The notes under the pieces: model-generated | What the model was told of the DNA's origin: nothing | Seen by the model: the letters and a program-made list of their open reading frames with translations, nothing else | Databases searched by the model: none | Made by a program: the position numbers and the translations under genes | Shown here: one piece after another, positions 26,021-35,578 of the stretch | How the letters are laid out: each line of letters begins with the position of its first letter | How positions within the stretch are numbered: the first letter of the stretch is position 1 | Origin: Calonectria ilicicola | Lineage: Eukaryota; Ascomycota; Sordariomycetes; Hypocreales; Nectriaceae | Direction: 5' to 3' | DNA length: 64,000 nucleotides | Assembly (NCBI GenBank): GCA_020809705.1 | Contig: CP085831.1 | Location: 2,108,001-2,172,000 of the forward strand

Positions 26021-27154
26021 ATGGCCTCTTTGTGCACGATCGAGGGCGATGGCGACCTCTACGGATTGGGAACTCGACTTGGCCTGTATTTCCAATGGTT
26101 TGCCGGCCTGCTGCTGCGGAACTTTGATGGCTCTTGGAAGTCTATATCGACGGTCCGAACCGCAAACAATGCACTGTCGGCTGCACTAAATATGGCTGTC
26201 GTCATCAACATCGTCAAGGGTACAGCCTTGTCGGTCGACTACCTCATCGTCTACTACCTCACCATCGCACTCTTTTACTCGGAATCTTACAACCTCATCA
26301 TGAGGAAAAAAGAAAGTGGGAAAAAAGACGACATCCATTACAGCTTAAAAGCTGACGCACCGCTCATCTTTCAAAACGTTCTTTTCGCGTTTACCTCGTT
26401 TTTTGGCGCTTGGTTTTGGATGCGTGGCGTCTCCGGGACACAAAAAACACCCTGTGTAGCCAAAGCCGCGCTTTTCCGGGTCTTTGATTTGGAAAGCTCG
26501 TGGTGGAGGAAGTTTGCTACCACATTCTCGATCATAATCGGCCTGATTCTCGTTTTGTTCCTCCTAGTACACACTATTGAGCGCTGTGGACAAACTGGCG
26601 ATAACCCTGTGAGCATTCTCGGCGTTGCAGTTGCCAGAAGGCTCGGGGGGGTCTGCGGCGGGGACATCGAGTATAAGCCATCGCGAAGCGACAACTTCCG
26701 GTTTGGCCTGAGATGGCTTCTCCGACCCACGGTGCGGTTTGACAAGACTACACTGCCAATGCTGTGGTCACTGGTACACTGGTTCATTATGAACCTATTG
26801 GGTCCATTGATTGCGATTGTCTCAGTGGAAAAAATGCTTCAAGCCAACCATCTGGAAACCTCCTCAATACCGGACTCCACTGGGCAGTTGATAGCACTTT
26901 TTACAGGCATTACCGGCTTGTGCATGGCATTATGGGAAGTTGTGAAATGCCGTTGGAGCACGCCGGCGTATGATGGGTGGTATTTACTGTCCCACATGGC
27001 ATACAACTCTCGTAAACCGTTGAACAAGGAAGAAATGGAAAAACTTATCGCTGATCTAAGGAACTCCATTGATGATGCTGATGCTATGTCCCGAGACGGA
27101 AGACCCAAGCAATTTAACAAACGTCAGCGAATGGCGAAAACCTTAACCAAGTAG
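26021..27154 (+). CDS. Polytopic membrane protein, fungal-specific, unknown function
   Basis: A single-exon gene of 377 residues. The N-terminal DLYGLGTRLGLYFQW motif is typical of a family of fungal integral membrane proteins that I cannot tie to a function. Hydrophobic segments are visible at about residues 15-35, 50-70, 72-92, 115-140, 168-190, 255-285 and 292-315, so seven or eight helices are plausible. The WSTPAYDGWYLLSHMAY segment follows the last helix. The C-terminus is charged and probably cytosolic. There is no signal peptide apart from the first helix. The neighbours give no functional hint. Confidence 0.75.
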   Translation: MASLCTIEGDGDLYGLGTRLGLYFQWFAGLLLRNFDGSWKSISTVRTANNALSAALNMAVVINIVKGTALSVDYLIVYYLTIALFYSESYNLIMRKKESGKKDDIHYSLKADAPLIFQNVLFAFTSFFGAWFWMRGVSGTQKTPCVAKAALFRVFDLESSWWRKFATTFSIIIGLILVLFLLVHTIERCGQTGDNPVSILGVAVARRLGGVCGGDIEYKPSRSDNFRFGLRWLLRPTVRFDKTTLPMLWSLVHWFIMNLLGPLIAIVSVEKMLQANHLETSSIPDSTGQLIALFTGITGLCMALWEVVKCRWSTPAYDGWYLLSHMAYNSRKPLNKEEMEKLIADLRNSIDDADAMSRDGRPKQFNKRQRMAKTLTK

Positions 27155-27807
27155 CCAGTGTAAACCAGGGATATATTTTTTGGTTTTAATAGTCACTAGT
27201 TTGTTAGCCATAATAGGGTCCACACAATGTGAATTTGTGATTCGTTTGAGAATTCTATTGGCAAAGTTCATATCCGTGAAGAATTTCCGTATATTTTGGA
27301 CATAATGTATCGAAACTCGACCTCAACCCCATTTTGCCGTCCTATCTTACCGCAAGGAAGGTCGTATTTTATTCAAACAGTGAAGAGGAATGCTCACAGT
27401 TTGACATATAAGCTGCTGATGTGCTCGAAGCGGAATTAATAGAATGAAGAAAGTCCCACTTCATACAGGAATATTGTTACCTAAAGCACTATTTAATGAT
27501 TCATAGCAGGATCATGAATGTATGCTGCTTTATTCTCTCTCTCTAGGGCAAAGTTTTCCTGAAACTGTCCTTGGTGCTCTTATTACATCTTCAAATTTGT
27601 TCATAATCGATAGAACAGGGTACCACCCGAATCAATCATGATATTATGCACCGATTTATCAACAACGTACTAACTGGGAAATTTATACCGCATAGCTTGG
27701 TAAAAAGTTCTAGAAAGGCGTAAATTCAAGATATCTCGTCTTTCGTGCAAATCAAAGAGCCCTAGAGGCGATTCTAAACAATAGCCCACGAAACATGTAT
27801 GTTCCTC
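27155..27807. other. Convergent intergenic region
   Basis: About 650 bp of AT-rich sequence between the 3' ends of the membrane-protein and HET genes. It contains a short CTCTCTCTCT run near 27536-27545. No gene is seen. Confidence 0.5.
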
Positions 27808-30011
27808 TCAAATCAATGAGATTTTTCTCCATTGGGGCTTCAAAGCCATAAAGTCCTTGTTTTTGAATGTCTTCAATGTGATAATGGTTTTTCTTTCAGC
27901 TACCTGTCCAACCCAATTCATCACAATCATGAAAACGGTCTGGAACTCTGGTCCGTCGTCGCCTCGCTTAATTATTCGTCGGAGGGCAACCAAACAGTGG
28001 TATATCCCCGTAGGCAAAGTGTTATTGTGCAAGAAGTTCCTCTCCGATACCGCGCCAATAGGGTCCTGTGTCCCCGGATAGTAGACTTCGCTGAATGGCT
28101 CGGTCACAATGTCCATAGCCAGCACCCAGCCGCTCAAAGTCAACTTTCCTTGGTCGATATTCTCCCACACCGGAATCATATCCGCCTTCGACTCTCCATT
28201 CTCCGGCTCTCTGATATCAGGGGGGAGTATAGAAGGTCCTTCCCAGCCAGTCCAGCTCCAGCTTGGAAACTTTTGTCGTCGTTTCGGTTTTGAAATTTTG
28301 TGATGAAACCAACCAAGTGCCTGGGGATACGTGCGAATGGGCATGCCGAAATCGAATTTTTCGCCCGGTAGTATACTTTTCGAAAGCCGAGAGAGAATTC
28401 CTGAACAACCATTGAGGGAATCACTTTCATTTGTCATACTACGCGCCGTATAGGTACCAACTAATAATGCATACATTGCCAGCGTGTTGGAATGCACCTT
28501 GCCCTATGTCACCATTAGCTGAGAAACCTTGCATGTCCAGTCTTCCAGCATGTACCTTTTCAGCATCTCGAAATGCACCAAGTGCGACTGACATTGGGTG
28601 TACCGGAGGAGTAATCCCAGAAAGCTGGCGGTTGTCCGTTTTCATGTCGACTGCTTCGGACATGAAGGTTTCACCACATGTAAAATAAGCATGGGATTCT
28701 AGAAAGTACAAACATCGCTTCGACAAAGCGCCCTCTTGAAAGGTCCAAGCACGGGTTGCCCATGCGGAGACATTTATTTCTGTCTGTGCAAACGGCGGTG
28801 CAGTGAAAAAAGTCTGTCCGTCTATGACTTCCTTGTGTTGCCTGGCACGTGGCAACGCAAACGAGACCCCAGGGAGTCCATGGTTGGAGTTGCTTCCTGC
28901 TATTGCAACTATTGTGAGCGATGCTCCAGCATAAATTTGATCCATTAAGTTTAATTGTTTCTGAAGTGCGGCAACCTCCTGGGGCGTTGGGTTTGGTTTC
29001 TGCTCCGTGCAAAGTTGATCAATCTATGTCTATTTTAGCATCCCTGCGGTTGGTACACCAAAAGAAAAGGTCACTGACCCATAAATAGCGCCTGTCAAGC
29101 TTCTTTGTGAGTTCTATTGCATCCTCAATGGTTCGTGGCAATGATTTCGATTGCAGTGCCCCAGGTGGAGGAATGATACCGCCCCAAACATAGCTCAGGG
29201 CAAAGTACTCGCAGGGCGGTGCATAGGGGACCACAATACGGGTTTCCACATCCAGCAATTTGATTTGCAGAAGATCTTGAGATGTGTGCGGTTGGCAACT
29301 CTTACCGTGGTGCTTCGCGCAGAAGTCAAGAGCTTCTCTGCCCATCGAAAAATCAACGTACTTGTTCACAAACTTCGCGTTTCCAACAATCGGGCGGGAA
29401 CCTCCATCCTTTGTCTCGAGCGCTATGACTTCTCCTCCCATTTCTGTCGACCGCGTCCCATCGGAATACAAATTAAAATAGTCATCCCAAAGCTGTATTC
29501 CAATATGGATTGCGTACTGTTCTCGAATTTCTTCTGACAAAATCTCCCAGCCGCCATACCGCACAAATGATCTAAATGCCTTCATCCTCACCAGACGCTG
29601 ATTAGCGTCAGAGACTCCCCGGGGCATAATACGGTAAATTAGCCGGCACATTTGACAGGAGGAAGTAAGAACCATAGTTTTCATCTCAAAGTCCACCTGG
29701 TATTTCTCAAAGTCTTTGAGCATTTTCAAGTACACTTCGTGATTATACTTTGTCGTGTCTTGCAAAGTTCGGGCCTTTGTAAAGGAGTGAAGAATATCGC
29801 AGTCAGTGCATCGTGAACATAATCTGCTTGGTTGGACTTGAAGGGATTCTAGTATATCTTGGTCTTTTTCTGATATAGCAGAGATTTGTTTCAGCATTTC
29901 GTTGGATGAGTTTTGCGCTGGCGTTTGAGAAGCGCGGGGACATGGCTGGCTCATTGGCTCAAGCTCACGGCAAAATATGCACAGTCTTGAGTCGGATCCC
30001 GCCATATCCAA
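27808..30011 (-). CDS. HET-domain protein
   Basis: Three exons: 30011-29079, 29023-28556 and 28503-27808, joining to 698 residues with both junctions in phase 0. Intron 1 has GTCAGT..CATAG. Intron 2 has GTACAT..CAGCTAATGGTGACATAG. The HET core is clear: EYFALSYVWGG (residues 269-278), LPRTIEDAIELTKKLDRRYLWIDQLC, MDQIYAGASLTIVAIAG and RAWTFQEGALSKRCLYF. The N-terminus has paired cysteines (CIFC at 11-14, CSRCTDC at 66-72, CQMC at 119-122) that could bind metal. HET proteins mediate non-self recognition and programmed cell death after heterokaryon fusion; the partner of this one is unknown. A Met two codons downstream is an equally possible start. No defect is visible. Confidence 0.9.
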
Positions 30012-30854
30012 CGTCTTGATGGCAATTGAGGAGGCTTAGGGTGACTTTTTCATCGTGCCGAGAGATAAAATATGGATGGCGCCGGCAAGAAGAACCTGGG
30101 TTATCTTGGCACATTACATCCAGTAGAATCCAGCGTTCCGCGGTGACCAATGATGCGGGATAGTGTACAGACTTCTGATTGGGTGGTGGCTAGGATACAG
30201 GCAACATCTTCTCAATCGCGTCTTGCAATCGCAGACGATGGGGCGGCCTGCATTCCTCGCCACAGTAAAAATGGATATGAGGGAGGTGATAGCCCAAGGT
30301 GTGGTTTGCTAACAACCGACATCTTCCATGCCCGTTTTTCTTGGCTCGCAATTGAGAATCCCACCGCCTCGTACGTAGTTATTGTCGCCCACTTTGGTCT
30401 ACTTGATGTCCAGATATGCAGATGAAAGGAAGCATAGGACCAAATTGGAGGGTGTGTCTTTGATTAGACGTCCTAGGCACATTTCCCTCTCCCTCGCCGC
30501 CACAACAATATCCTCATATCTAGTCGTAGAGTGGCGCTCCCTCTAAACGTGTCAGAATGTGTTTTCTTTTTTTTTTCCTACACATAAGTCGTCTAACTAT
30601 CCAGCAAGGTTAAGTCAGTATACCAGATAGAGCTTGCAAATGCAACCCCAAAATAAGTAAGTTCAGAATGTGTGTTTTGTTGGAACCACGAGGCTGATAT
30701 GAACATAAAGGCTATAGTGAAGCTCCAAGGTAGAATTTTCAATTTCTCCGCCTAATTGAGCCTCGTTGAAGACAAGCATTGTATTGTAGAAGCATCGGCC
30801 GTACAGTGATACTTTGAGGAGAGGGTGTAGTTGTAGCTGCATCCTACACTACTA

Positions 30855-30957
30855 AAAATGTTATGAACCCCACTAGGAGTCGAACCGCGGCGCCGGCAGA
30901 AGCCCGGTTAAATCCACCAATTGTCATATGGACCAATGACTAACCGAGCTGGACCAA
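30855..30957 (-). ncRNA. tRNA-like Pol III element (SINE or degenerate tRNA)
   Basis: On the minus strand an A-box-like CAGCTCGGTTAGT (about 30949-30937) is followed about 60 bp later by a perfect B box, GGTTCGACTCC (about 30881-30871). A run of five T, a typical Pol III stop, comes near 30857-30853. The cloverleaf is poor: the T stem has mismatches around the TTCGACT loop and no good acceptor stem is seen. A functional tRNA is therefore unlikely. A tRNA-derived SINE head or a decayed tRNA gene fits better. No target duplication or body repeat could be established by eye. Confidence 0.45.
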
Positions 30958-31058
30958 TTAGAAAGCACATCTTGGAGCGTACAGTTTTGGTATCAGGGCT
31001 CTGAACGCTCCAAGGGCGGCTTCGGCTGACTGTGGCCAGACGCGAAGTTATCACGTCG

Positions 31059-31087
31059 CCAACCTATCCAAAGCCTTGATAGGTTGG
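31059..31087. repeat. Perfect 10-bp inverted repeat
   Basis: CCAACCTATC and GATAGGTTGG flank a 9-base spacer. The arms can form a strong hairpin. No gene end or T-run beside it suggests a known role. Confidence 0.6.
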
Positions 31088-31886
31088 TCTTGTAGACACC
31101 ATCGTTGAGCCCACAATCACGTGTCCAATCATCCATTCATCACCTTTCGCGTGGCTTGTATTGCACTGCAAGATCAACCAATTGGGCATTTCAGGGCTGA
31201 AAGGGACAGTGTGGTCTCTACCGATGCCATGTCGCATCCGGGGTAGAATTGTACGAGCCACGCTAGCCTTGTCACATGTATAGGCGAGGAAGCATCGCAC
31301 ACGCAGTTGAACAGAAGTGGTGAGCGAGGGTGGCTGTGATCCCAATGGGAGCCTCCAGTCAGTGGAACCAACTGTCGAGCTACTAAGCATGCGCCTCAAA
31401 TATATCATTCGCGAACCCCACTGCATAGCTGTGTTACTACCAAGATACATGCGCGTGTTAGACCAGATCCCTAAAGTGGGATAATGAGGTAATAGTGACT
31501 GCACCTAATGGTGTCAACAGAAGTGTCGGGACATGTCAGACCTGGCCATCCCCGCAGTCTCTCACATGCTTCATTCTGATTGATTCCTTGGACAGCTCGT
31601 TAGGTTTCATTTCGCACAGCTTGTGCGGGTGAAAACAGCTGGTTCGTTTGGTCGGCGTCACTGACGTGTCCCTACACAGCCCTTGATTGACAATCGGGGG
31701 GGCCTTTGTGGGCGTTTTTTTTTTCATGCGCCCTGTATAGTCAAAAAAGAGTGTGTGAATACTGACTGAGCAGTGTATTTAAATCATCCACCCCACGCAA
31801 TGCACGCCACCTCCATCCCTCGCCTTCGTCCATGTATTATACCATTGAAATCAAACGCTCAAACCCCGAATCGCATTCCTTCCACA

Positions 31887-32248
31887 ATGTTGGGCCTGTT
31901 GTTTCAGTCATTGCCCATGAGCGAACTGGCGCTCAAACATAACGGAGAGAAATTCATCGTTTTCTCCAACCGCATTCCATCTCACGAGATCTATTTCCCA
32001 TTTTGCGACTATAGTGTTGAAGCGGGTTGTCCATGTGGACGTGGTTGCACTCCTGGTTCTGGGTGTAAGTGCATGCATCTGTTTCGCATTGAAAATCTTT
32101 ATAACTTTTAAGAAGGCTTCGCAGTAGGAAAATGATTCGGATTTGGAAGCTTCACATTGTGAAATTTTACTGTCACGGGCGGTTTAACTTTTGAACAGCC
32201 ACTCACGCCTGTCCGACATGCTGTCCACTTGCAAACTGTGCAGCGTGA
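31887..32248 (+). CDS. Candidate cysteine-rich, metallothionein-like mini-gene
   Basis: Exons 31887-32064 and 32199-32248 with a 134-bp intron (GTAAGT..TTTAAC..GAACAG) would encode 75 residues. The last 28 residues hold seven Cys: GCPCGRGCTPGSG before the splice and THACPTCCPLANC after it. CxC, CC and CxxC spacings are those of metal-binding peptides. Without splicing the frame ends in an ordinary tail, so the junction itself creates half of the Cys cluster. The ATG has a good context (CACAATG), and a TATTTAAAT box lies about 105 bp upstream. The first 45 residues do not look like known metallothioneins, so the start exon may be wrong. Copper or cadmium binding is inference only. Confidence 0.4.
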
Positions 32249-32566
32249 ATGGAAAATATACGACTGCACCTTGGATCTTAAAATATCACTGTTCAGGAAC
32301 ATTCCTGTTTTGGCGGGTGGATAGCCTGCCCATGATAGGCAATCACCATAATTATCAGAGGACAGAATAGGAGATTAGAGCGACTGGCATGTTCAAGAAA
32401 ACTTAGGTTATTTGAACCAGCTTTATTTTCTAGCTATGCTCAGATTCACCGTTGTGATTTTTATAGTCCATCCTCGCATAGGTCTAAATGACAGAATTCA
32501 TTGTGATTTCAAGACCATCATCAGTTCCTTTTCATCGCAAATTCCCTTTTCGCCCTAGTACTTCCC
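32249..32566. other. Convergent intergenic region
   Basis: About 320 bp between the 3' ends of the Cys-rich candidate and the RNase H gene. Nothing else is seen. Confidence 0.5.
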
Positions 32567-33397
32567 TTAATTTGACATAAAACGCAAACCTTGGTCGGTA
32601 AAGATGAATTTGGAATGGACCCCGAGGTTGGCGAGAAGATCAGCATCTTGATTCTTCTCGCGCGGAACCAACCAAAAGCCCACAGCAACATCCAAGGCGT
32701 TCAGAACAGCCATCTCCTTGAGCAAAGCTTCCCACAAGTCCTGGTTCTTTACAGGTGTCTTTTTAGCCGTGAGCCAACCATTTCTCACCCACTTGGTTGC
32801 CGACTGCGTGATTCCGTTGACGAGGTATGCTGAATCAGACTTGATGATGAGATGCTGGAGCTCGCAAGGTTTTTCACAATCGTCTTCGCATGGCCACTGT
32901 CCTCCATGGGTTGCAAATTTCTGAGCCGTTTTCAGTCCTGCAACAGCAGCATGCAGCTCAGCCCGTTGGCTAGTGTGGGGGTAGTCAGGATGGTCGGGAA
33001 CTCGAAAGGACAGGTTCTGCTGGACGAAATTTGGCTCTTGAGCTGACTGAGGGCCGAAATAAACGCCACACCCGGAGCCAACGGCGTCGGTAGAACCGTT
33101 GCCAGGGCAAGCTCCGTCGACGGCGACAATGAGAGAATCGAGATGGCACGAATGACGACCGCATGTGCATGGCTCTGGTGAAGAGTGAGGGCATCTGGCG
33201 TGGATGAACTGGGTGAAGCCGACTACCTCAAGGTTGTTGGTGTTGCCTCCGTCGTCTAGGTATTCTCCGTTTGGGAAGCGTTCACACATAGCAGAAGGGT
33301 GCCCGCCGCGATGAGGTCCATGCTTGTCGTGGCTGATGCCAGGACCAGGGCGGTGATGCGCGACCTGGCTGCGTCTGCGCTTGGAAGCTGGCCACAT
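32567..33397 (-). CDS. RNase H-fold protein (RNase HI-like)
   Basis: A single-exon gene of 276 residues. The C-terminal 190 residues form an RNase H domain with the full acidic set: Asp94 in IVAVDGACPGNG, Glu147 in SQRAELHAAVAG, Asp188 in IIKSDSAYLVNG and Asp253 in KNQDADLLAN. The KWVRNGWLTAKKTPVKNQDLWEAL stretch is typical of cellular fungal RNase HI-like proteins rather than of reverse-transcriptase RNase H. An N-terminal region with Cys and His (CPHSSPEPCTCGRHSC) precedes the domain and could bind zinc. The expected activity is cleavage of RNA in RNA-DNA hybrids. No transposon ORF adjoins it, so it is probably a host gene. The MITE lies about 200 bp upstream. Confidence 0.9.
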   Translation of the reverse strand: MWPASKRRRSQVAHHRPGPGISHDKHGPHRGGHPSAMCERFPNGEYLDDGGNTNNLEVVGFTQFIHARCPHSSPEPCTCGRHSCHLDSLIVAVDGACPGNGSTDAVGSGCGVYFGPQSAQEPNFVQQNLSFRVPDHPDYPHTSQRAELHAAVAGLKTAQKFATHGGQWPCEDDCEKPCELQHLIIKSDSAYLVNGITQSATKWVRNGWLTAKKTPVKNQDLWEALLKEMAVLNALDVAVGFWLVPREKNQDADLLANLGVHSKFIFTDQGLRFMSN

Positions 33398-33585
33398 GAT
33401 GCCGATGATGATGATGATGTAGATGGTTGATTAGGCAGTGAATGAATGCGTGATTCACATGGTTTTGCCATAGCAACCACATGTTTGTTTGATATACTAG
33501 GGCGGCTTCGGTCGCTAATTATTCCGCTCCCGCCTGTGTAACGATGAAAGGGTCCTTTCTATGTACAATTTGTATGTGGAATGCC

Positions 33586-33593
33586 GGTGTGCT
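33586..33593. repeat. Left target-site duplication of the MITE
   Basis: GGTGTGCT, identical to the copy at the right end. Confidence 0.9.
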
Positions 33594-34101
33594 CAGCGCT
33601 GCGGTCAATTCAAATTTCAAACAAGATTTTCACATTTGATTTGAGGCAATTCACATTTGAATTGAGGGCTTCTGATTTGAATTGATTGAATTGAATTGAG
33701 ATAATTTGAATCACATGATATATCACATGATATATTATATAATATATATTAAAAAGATACGGTGAGAAGAGGCTTCCAAAGAAAGCGAAATCCTTTATCC
33801 TTTATCTAGGTCATTTAATCACCTGATTAATCTACTAACCTTCCTAGCCTAGCTGTATCAAGCCTAGCCGGACCTAGCCTAGCCGGACCTAGCCTAGCCA
33901 GATTAAGCCTAGCTGGGCCCTTCTGACCAAGTTTTAAGATAAAACACCAATAAAAACACCAATATTAACTACCCTATAGCTATTTCAATCAATTCAATCA
34001 AATCAACCATTAGATTTGGTTTGAATTGATCTCTCTTTTCCCTGGTTTGGATTGAATTGATTTGAATTGAATTGAGCTGATTTGAATTGACCGCAGCGCT
34101 G
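33594..34101. mobile_element. hAT-type MITE, 508 bp, with TIRs and 8-bp target duplication
   Basis: The ends are perfect 22-bp inverted repeats (33594-33615 and 34080-34101) beginning CAGCGCTGCGGTCAATTC. They are flanked on both sides by the same 8 bases, GGTGTGCT (33586-33593 and 34102-34109). Eight-base duplications and CAG..CTG ends are marks of the hAT superfamily. The inside is non-coding, AT-rich and full of ATTGAATTGA-type subrepeats, plus short tandem copies of AGCCTAGCCGGACCT near 33861-33899. It has no transposase, so it depends on a hAT source elsewhere. The duplication has no mismatch, which suggests a fairly recent insertion between the RNase H and F-box genes. Confidence 0.9.
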
Positions 34102-34109
34102 GGTGTGCT
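34102..34109. repeat. Right target-site duplication of the MITE
   Basis: GGTGTGCT, identical to the copy at the left end. Confidence 0.9.
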
Positions 34110-34158
34110 CTCCCCGGTGGTGGAGCCCAGCTCTTGAAACACGGCAACACTACATCAA

Positions 34159-35578
34159 CTACCGCATATACTGTTCTGGCACAACCCTCCAGTGTCTGTT
34201 GGTGAAGGCCACGCCTCCTTCATTGAATGTATCAAGCAACGTGTCAATCTGCTCCTCGCTGAGCACGCTGTGACTGATACTCCAGTTAGCATGAATATCA
34301 GCAAACTTAAGCCGAGGAAATGTGGTTTTCGCAGCTGCTGCGAGTGCCATAAGACTCTCAAATAGATGGCGATTAGTATCGAAGATGGCAAGGCGTCGAA
34401 GCGACCGGGGCAAAGTGCCAACTAGCAGCTGGCGGTTTTTCCACAAATCGTCCTCATCAAAGTCGCCATACATGCATTTACCGCTCACCCGTAGTCTATC
34501 AAGAACTTTGAGTCCGCGGATATCACCCAGCACGATATCCATACCATGCTGTTCATCACCCCATTCGCGGTATGACAAGTCGACTTGAAGATCTCGCAGC
34601 GTCTTGCCGTGGCCGTGTGTCAGCAGCGCCTGTGCTACATGCCGCGGGAGGAATTCAGGCTCGCGTCGCACCTGCGATATCATAGGGCCACCTGCGTCGT
34701 ACCTGAAGGCGACGAGGGGGCCACACGCGCTAAGAAGATTCTCAATTGATGCAGCTGTCAAAGCGCCCCTTTCTACTCGAAGATCGGTTACAGCAGCCAA
34801 AGCCGGCGGTGGCAAAGTGCCCACGTCAACAGTCACTCAGGTCCAGTCGGCGCAATCCGGGCATGATGGACAAGAACAGCGTCATGTGGTCCAGCCGAAA
34901 GCCGCCCTCGGTGTCCCAGTGATGGAGGCTCAGCTTGCGAACTGAGCCCAGCAGGCTCGGTAACACGGTTGCTTCGGTTGCCATCTGGTACAGAGAGGTT
35001 CGGTCGGGAATAACCCCCATGTAAGGGCCGGGACTGTCTCCAATGTAACTCACAACCATGCCCACTTGGACCAAATTAGGCAGATGCGCGAGCACTGCCA
35101 ACATCCAAGACATCTGGGACTCGTAGCCGCCAACGCGAATTGCGCCGCTCGGCTGGTCCACGAGCCTGTCCTGGAGACCATAGCGGACAGCGGCAGCCCT
35201 AAATAAATTCACATCCTCGTCTGAAAGGCGGTTTGTGTTCACGTCTAGCCCCAGATTGTAGACGATGAGTTTGGCGACAGAGGCACCGAGATCGGGGCGA
35301 TGAAGTGCCACGACCCGTGCGAAGGCGATGAAGCGGTCGGCTCGGCCGTAGGTATGGCAGAATTCGTGAAAGAGCACCGGCTGGGCAATGCCGCAAAGCC
35401 TTCGCGACGTGAGGCACAAATTCAGCAGGGTGCTCACTTGGACTGCTTGTTGCAGGATGTAGGGGCCCTCTGCTTCCCACGTCGGCACGGCGCCATTCTG
35501 CTGGCAGTGGGTGCAGAGGTTGCGGCAGATTAACGCCAGCGTTTCGTTTGGCAGATCCATTAGTTGCACGGTCGCCAT
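34159..35578 (-). pseudogene. F-box/LRR-like protein with a 1-nt frameshift
   Basis: The 5' part (from ATG at 35578) begins VQLMDLPNETLALICRNLC, an F-box-like helix, and continues through LTSRRLCGIAQPVLFHEFCHTYGR to LRKLSLHHW-like repeats ending GLRRLDLSDC. There it meets a stop at 34826-34828. Directly after, another frame carries on with VDVGTLPPPALAAVTDLRVERGALTAASIENLLSACGPL and further LRR-like repeats to a stop at 34159. Removing one T near 34830 would join both parts smoothly (..LSDC-DVGTLPPP..). No intron fits without losing repeat sequence. If real, the mutation removes the C-terminal 220 residues and the gene is a recent pseudogene; a sequencing error is the other explanation. F-box proteins are substrate adaptors of SCF ubiquitin ligases. 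Confidence 0.72.

Larger units (their letters stand above)
30012..31886. other. Intergenic with tRNA-like element and hairpin
   Basis: About 1.9 kb. The only structured items are the tRNA-like Pol III element at about 30855-30957 and a 10-bp perfect hairpin at 31059-31087. The minus ORF at 31064-31504 has no motif and covers the hairpin. A TATTTAAAT box lies at about 31774-31782, upstream of the candidate mini-gene at 31887. Confidence 0.55.

Noticed and set aside
31064..31504. 146-codon minus ORF
   Set aside because: No motif, no splice context, and it runs through the perfect hairpin.
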